From: DYHD01 sp037445375
Lineage (GTDB): Bacteria; Nitrospirota; Thermodesulfovibrionia; Thermodesulfovibrionales; Dissulfurispiraceae
Direction: 5' to 3'
Assembly: GCA_037445375.1 (NCBI GenBank)
Contig: JBBIKS010000031.1
Location: 1 to 26,406, forward strand
Length of the DNA: 26,406 nt
Positions 22,967 to 26,406 of this stretch are shown in pieces. The notes beneath the pieces were generated by a model. It was not told the DNA's origin. It saw only the letters and a list, made by a program, of their open reading frames with translations, and searched no databases. Position 1 is the first letter of the stretch. Each line of letters opens with the position of its first letter. The position numbers and the translations under genes are program-made.

Positions 22967-24202
22967 TTACTCGAAATCTAAAGAGGAAATCACGACTTTA
23001 GGGATTACAACTATCCCTTTTGGACTAATATAGAAACTCTCCCGCTCTTTTTCATTATCGTAGCCCACAATAGAGCCGGGCGGTATATAGACATCCTTGT
23101 CTATTATTGCTCTTCTAATCTTGGCATATCTGCCAATCTCTACATTTTCCATCAATATAGAGTCCCTGACATCTGCCCAACTGTTTACCCTTACATTGGA
23201 CGATAAGACAGAGTTTTGGACTCTCCCGCCGCTTACAATGCTGCCTTCACATATAATAGAATCAAGGGCAATTCCAAGTCTGCCGCCCTTAACCTCCTGC
23301 GCAAAAACAAACTTTGTTGGCGGATGTTGAAACTCGCATGTCCTCATGGGCCATTCATTATCATACAAGTTTAACAGGGGGTCAACTGAAACCAAATCCA
23401 TATTTGCTTCCCAATAGGCATCTATTGTTCCGACATCCCTCCAATATTTAGCCTCTTTCTTATTTTTGTCCTTGAAATTATATGCAAAGACCTTCCCTGT
23501 TTTGATCAATTTCGGGATTAAGTCTTTGCCGAAATCATGGGAAGATGCTTCCATTGAAGCATCCTTTTTCAATTCCTTGATCAATATATCGGAGTTAAAA
23601 AGATAAACCCCCATAGATGCTAAGCATTGTTCAGAGGTGCCCGGAATTGTCTTGGGGATTTTGGGTTTTTCTTCAAACCCGATTATTCTGCTGTCCCCAT
23701 CTATCTCCATAACACCAAATGCAGAAGCGATTTTTTTGTCAACCTCAATTGCAGCAACAGTTGCGACAGCCTCTCTTTGAAGATGAAATTCAAACATCTC
23801 TGAGTAATCCATTTTATATATATGATCGCCTGATAATATTAGCAAGTATGGGGCGGCTTCTTTTTCAAGAAAATATATATTCTGATAAACTGCATCGGCA
23901 GTGCCGGCATACCATCTGTTGTCGAGTCTTTGTTGTGGGGGGATAGTAAAGATAAATTCATCAAGTTCATAAGAAAAAAGTTTGCTCCAGCCCATATAAA
24001 TGTGCCTCTCAAGGGAAAGGGATTTATATTGTGTGAGAATGGCAATCTTTCTAATATTTGAATTTATGCAATTACTTAGTGTGAAATCGATAATTCTATA
24101 CTTGCCGCCAAAAGGCACCGCTGGTTTTGCTCGGTGGATGGTTAAAGGATGGAGACGCTCTCCTCTGCCTCCTGCCAGCACAATGGCGAGTATATCTTTC
24201 AT
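22967..24202 (-). CDS. glgC: Glucose-1-phosphate adenylyltransferase
   Basis: GlgC makes ADP-glucose from glucose-1-phosphate and ATP, committing carbon to glycogen. From the ATG at 24202 it is 411 aa. It has the nucleotide-binding VLAGGRGERLHPLT (8-21), AKPAVPFGGKYRIIDF, PPQQRLDNRWYAGTADAVYQN, LSGDHIYKMDY and the YWRDVGTIDAYWEANMDL block. A C-terminal left-handed beta-helix follows. A GTG at 24229 could extend it by nine codons, but that lies only a few bases after the predicted transcript start, so the ATG is preferred. It is a single gene here; no glgA or glgB is adjacent. Confidence 0.96.
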   Translation of the reverse strand: MKDILAIVLAGGRGERLHPLTIHRAKPAVPFGGKYRIIDFTLSNCINSNIRKIAILTQYKSLSLERHIYMGWSKLFSYELDEFIFTIPPQQRLDNRWYAGTADAVYQNIYFLEKEAAPYLLILSGDHIYKMDYSEMFEFHLQREAVATVAAIEVDKKIASAFGVMEIDGDSRIIGFEEKPKIPKTIPGTSEQCLASMGVYLFNSDILIKELKKDASMEASSHDFGKDLIPKLIKTGKVFAYNFKDKNKKEAKYWRDVGTIDAYWEANMDLVSVDPLLNLYDNEWPMRTCEFQHPPTKFVFAQEVKGGRLGIALDSIICEGSIVSGGRVQNSVLSSNVRVNSWADVRDSILMENVEIGRYAKIRRAIIDKDVYIPPGSIVGYDNEKERESFYISPKGIVVIPKVVISSLDFE

Positions 24203-24238
24203 TGTATTTTTTTTCTCTAAATGCTTCACTATTTAAAG

Positions 24239-24267
24239 AATATAGCAGGAAAAATATTTTATGTCAA
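24239..24267 (-). promoter_or_regulatory. Sigma-70-type promoter of glgC
   Basis: On the minus strand TTGACA (24267-24262), a 17-bp spacer and TATATT (24244-24239) match the consensus at 11 of 12 positions. The predicted start near 24232 gives a 5' leader of about 30 nt before the ATG at 24202. Confidence 0.65.
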
Positions 24268-24359
24268 TTAATGGGGCTATCCAAAAATATAGACAGAAAT
24301 ATAGATGTTTTAAGGCATATATGCGAAGTCACAAAAGGAATGTAACACAACTCAGCAAA

Positions 24360-24389
24360 TTGACAAAGTCATTAATATGGAAGTATAAT
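24360..24389 (+). promoter_or_regulatory. Sigma-70-type promoter of trxA
   Basis: TTGACA (24360-24365), an 18-bp spacer and TATAAT (24384-24389) match the consensus at all 12 positions. A second TATAAT at 24404-24409 comes from a tandem duplication but has no matching -35. The start would lie about 50 bp before the thioredoxin ATG. Confidence 0.7.
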
Positions 24390-24413
24390 CTGTAATATGG
24401 AAGTATAATCTGT
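24374..24413 (+). repeat. Perfect tandem 20-bp duplication in the trxA promoter
   Basis: AATATGGAAGTATAATCTGT occurs twice without interruption (24374-24393 and 24394-24413), doubling the -10 box and part of the spacer. Confidence 0.9.
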
Positions 24414-24447
24414 TTTTAGTATTTAATAAAGTGGAGGACGCGTAATT

Positions 24448-24774
24448 ATGGCTGAAGGCGTTGTAGTGCTAACAAGTGCTTCGTGGGAGAATGATGTTAC
24501 GAAATCAAATGGCGTTGTTGTTGTAGATTTTTGGGCTGCATGGTGCGGGCCCTGCAGAATGGTTGCACCCACAATAGAAGAACTCGCTAAGGAATACGAA
24601 GGAAAGATAAAAGTCGGAAAGCTCAATACAGACGAAAACTCAGATATAGCCAGTAAATATAAGATTATGGGAATACCTACAATAATGTTCTTTAAAAACG
24701 GTGAAAAGGTTGACCAGATCGTCGGAGCTGTGCCAAAGCAGCAGATTAAAGCCAAAATAGATTCACTATTATAA
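24448..24774 (+). CDS. trxA: Thioredoxin
   Basis: This is a small cytoplasmic disulfide reductase supplying electrons to ribonucleotide reductase, peroxidases and others. The 108 aa have the thioredoxin fold with active site WCGPC (Cys33, Cys36), the buried Asp27 in VVDFWA and the cis-proline in GIPT (Pro77). GGAGG (24433-24437) lies 10 bases upstream of the ATG. Own promoter as above; no thioredoxin reductase is adjacent. The 227 bp to ffh hold a T-run directly after the stop but no clear hairpin. Confidence 0.97.
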   Translation: MAEGVVVLTSASWENDVTKSNGVVVVDFWAAWCGPCRMVAPTIEELAKEYEGKIKVGKLNTDENSDIASKYKIMGIPTIMFFKNGEKVDQIVGAVPKQQIKAKIDSLL

Positions 24775-25001
24775 ACATTTTTTTTAATTAGAGCATCTTT
24801 CATCGACCATATATATTTTTTAGCAAGGTAGTCTTCAAAAGTAAATCTTGATAATTCAATATTTAAGCTGGTAATACACTTATGATTTTTACCCATTCTA
24901 TATTTATCCTATTATTCTAACAATGAACAACAAAAAAACTTCAATACGCGTAAGGATCTGAACAAAACAAATCTATTTTTCTTTATCAGGAGAGCATAGT
25001 T

Positions 25002-26333
25002 ATGTTTGAGAGTTTATCCGAAAAACTTGAAGGAATCTTTAAAAAATTAAAGGGTAAAGGTGTACTTAAAGAAGGGGATGTCGATTTAGCTCTTAAAGAA
25101 ATCAGGATGGCTCTTTTAGAAGCTGATGTTAATTTTAGGGTTGTAAAGGAATTTGTCCAGAATATAAGAGAAAAGGCAATCGGAAAAGAGGTATTAGAAA
25201 GCCTCTCGCCCGGGCAGCAGGTAGTAAAGATAGTTTACGACGAACTATGCTCTCTTTTAGGAGAAACAAATGAGCGGATTCAGTTGTCTCCTAACCCGCC
25301 AACAATAATTATGATGGTTGGACTTCAAGGCTCAGGCAAAACAACTACCACTGCAAAACTTGCAAGAATCTTCAAAAAAGAGGGCAGAAGACCGCTTCTC
25401 GCTGCTGCTGATCTGCAAAGACCCGCAGCGATTGACCAGTTGATAACACTCGGAAAACAGCTCGATATCCCAGTGCATTTTTCAAAAGAAAGTAAAAACC
25501 CTGCGACCCTATGTGAAGAAGCATTGAAAAAAGCAAAAATGGAGGGCAGGGACATTGTAATCATTGATACGGCTGGCAGACTGCATATTGACACAGAACT
25601 TATGGAGCAGCTCAAAGAGATACGTTCAAATGTCAATCCAAAGGAAATTCTGCTTGTTGCTGATGCAATGACCGGTCAAGATGCGGTAACAATGGCTAAG
25701 AGCTTCAATGAACAGATAAGCATCAGCGGTATCATACTTACCAAGATGGATGGTGATGCAAGAGGCGGAGCCGCACTCTCAATAAGAAATGTTACAGGTA
25801 AGCCTATTAAATTTATTGGCGTTGGCGAAAAGATTGACATGCTTGAGCCTTTTCACCCTGACAGAATTGCCAAACGGATACTTGGCATGGGAGATGTTCT
25901 AACGCTAATTGAACAGGCTCAAGAGACATTTGATCAAAAAGAGGCTGAAAAGCTCCGCAAGACCTTACTTGAGGATAGCTTTACCTTTGAAGACCTGAGA
26001 GAACAGTTGAGAAAAATAAGAAATATGGGCCCTCTTGAAAACCTGCTCAATATGATACCCGGCATGAATAAGGCGTTAAAAGACACAAAAGTTGACGAAA
26101 GAGAGTTTGTAAAAATCGAGGCGATTATCAACTCAATGACCCCTCTTGAAAGAACCAATCACTCAATAATAAATGGCAGCAGAAGACGAAGAATAGCTAT
26201 GGGAAGCGGCACTTCGGTCTCTGATATCAATAAGCTCGTCAAACAATATCTAGAAATGAAAAAAATGATGAAAATGTTAAAAAAAGGCGGTGGTAAGAAA
26301 GGCTTCAGACTGCCGGACATCCTACCCTTTTAG
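25002..26333 (+). CDS. ffh: Signal recognition particle protein Ffh
   Basis: Ffh binds 4.5S RNA and signal sequences of nascent membrane proteins and delivers ribosomes to FtsY. The 443 aa contain the N domain (1-about 85) and the G domain with GLQGSGKTT (107-115), DTAGR and TKMDGDARGG. A methionine-rich M domain follows, with NMIPGMNKAL, the RNA-binding SRRRRIAMGSGTSV block and a Met/Lys-rich tail. AGGAG (24988-24992) supports the ATG. No 4.5S RNA was recognised in the window. Confidence 0.97.
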   Translation: MFESLSEKLEGIFKKLKGKGVLKEGDVDLALKEIRMALLEADVNFRVVKEFVQNIREKAIGKEVLESLSPGQQVVKIVYDELCSLLGETNERIQLSPNPPTIIMMVGLQGSGKTTTTAKLARIFKKEGRRPLLAAADLQRPAAIDQLITLGKQLDIPVHFSKESKNPATLCEEALKKAKMEGRDIVIIDTAGRLHIDTELMEQLKEIRSNVNPKEILLVADAMTGQDAVTMAKSFNEQISISGIILTKMDGDARGGAALSIRNVTGKPIKFIGVGEKIDMLEPFHPDRIAKRILGMGDVLTLIEQAQETFDQKEAEKLRKTLLEDSFTFEDLREQLRKIRNMGPLENLLNMIPGMNKALKDTKVDEREFVKIEAIINSMTPLERTNHSIINGSRRRRIAMGSGTSVSDINKLVKQYLEMKKMMKMLKKGGGKKGFRLPDILPF

Positions 26334-26381
26334 CTTTTAGGTTAGTGAAGTGGGGTCAGGTCTTTATTTTTGACATTTCTC

Positions 26382-26406
26382 ATGGCAAGACCATTAAGAA
26401 TAGAAT
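26382..26406 (+). CDS. Start of a REP-associated tyrosine transposase-like gene (cut by window end)
   Basis: The last 25 bases read ATG then ARPLRIE. MARPLRIE is the usual N-terminus of IS200-like/REP-associated (Y1, TnpA-REP) transposases, which continue with a YPGALYHVTSRG-like block. Just upstream (26350-26374) is GTGGGGTCAGGTCT followed by TTTTGACA, a stretch I associate with the leader of such genes in several genomes. Only eight codons are visible, so the call rests on that short match and the leader. Confidence 0.5.

Noticed and set aside
24775..25001. 4.5S (SRP) RNA gene next to ffh
   Set aside because: The conserved GGAAG/GCAG asymmetric-loop core is not present on either strand.

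Overview
The window is bacterial chromosome of moderate to low GC, dense in genes and mostly housekeeping. Menaquinone/ubiquinone methylation (ubiE), a Psr/Phs-like molybdenum oxidoreductase, TSUP-type sulfur transporters and PyrR attenuation point to a Gram-negative, probably anaerobic or facultative sulfur-metabolising bacterium. A Nitrospirota or deltaproteobacterial lineage would fit, but nothing here settles the taxonomy and no rRNA or tRNA gene is visible.

Layout. 1-2586 (+): trpD, a stand-alone LigD-type 3'-phosphoesterase and ubiE, tightly packed. 2587-6213: an insertion-rich zone. It holds a visibly A/T-rich two-gene restriction-modification module (amino-methyltransferase plus NotI-family endonuclease, overlapping by 4 bp) and pgeF, bracketed by two copies of a small inverted-repeat element. 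6473-9139 (-): secA. 9297-10928 (+): promoter, PyrR-type attenuator, pyrR, pyrB. 10951-11102: a third copy of the element. 11203-15986 (-): purE, a zf-TFIIB protein, a small PGPGW-like membrane protein, a calcium-type P-ATPase and purC. 16019-16332: IS256-like transposase remnant. 16609-22040 (-): sulfur module with a frameshifted PhnD-like binding protein, a TSUP transporter split over two genes, a Psr/Phs-like catalytic subunit without a Tat signal and a four-cluster ferredoxin subunit. 22064-22966: decayed universal stress protein and a cluster of short repeats. 22967-24202 (-): glgC. 24448-26333 (+): trxA and ffh. 26382-end: first codons of a REP-associated-type transposase.

The most notable observations are these. 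A miniature inverted-repeat element family (TIR about ACCTAAATTGAGC) has three copies, each flanked by a different 3-bp direct repeat; one duplicated the ubiE stop codon. A compact NotI-family R-M system sits between ubiE and pgeF. The pyrR leader carries a near-consensus PyrR-binding loop followed by a strong terminator. A TSUP transporter is divided into two four-helix halves beside a Mo/FeS pair that lacks both Tat signal and visible membrane anchor. The trxA promoter has a tandem 20-bp duplication that doubles its -10 box. A nine-A tract breaks the PhnD-like gene. I see no system that is clearly new in kind; the split transporter/Mo-enzyme cluster and the element family are the best candidates for follow-up.
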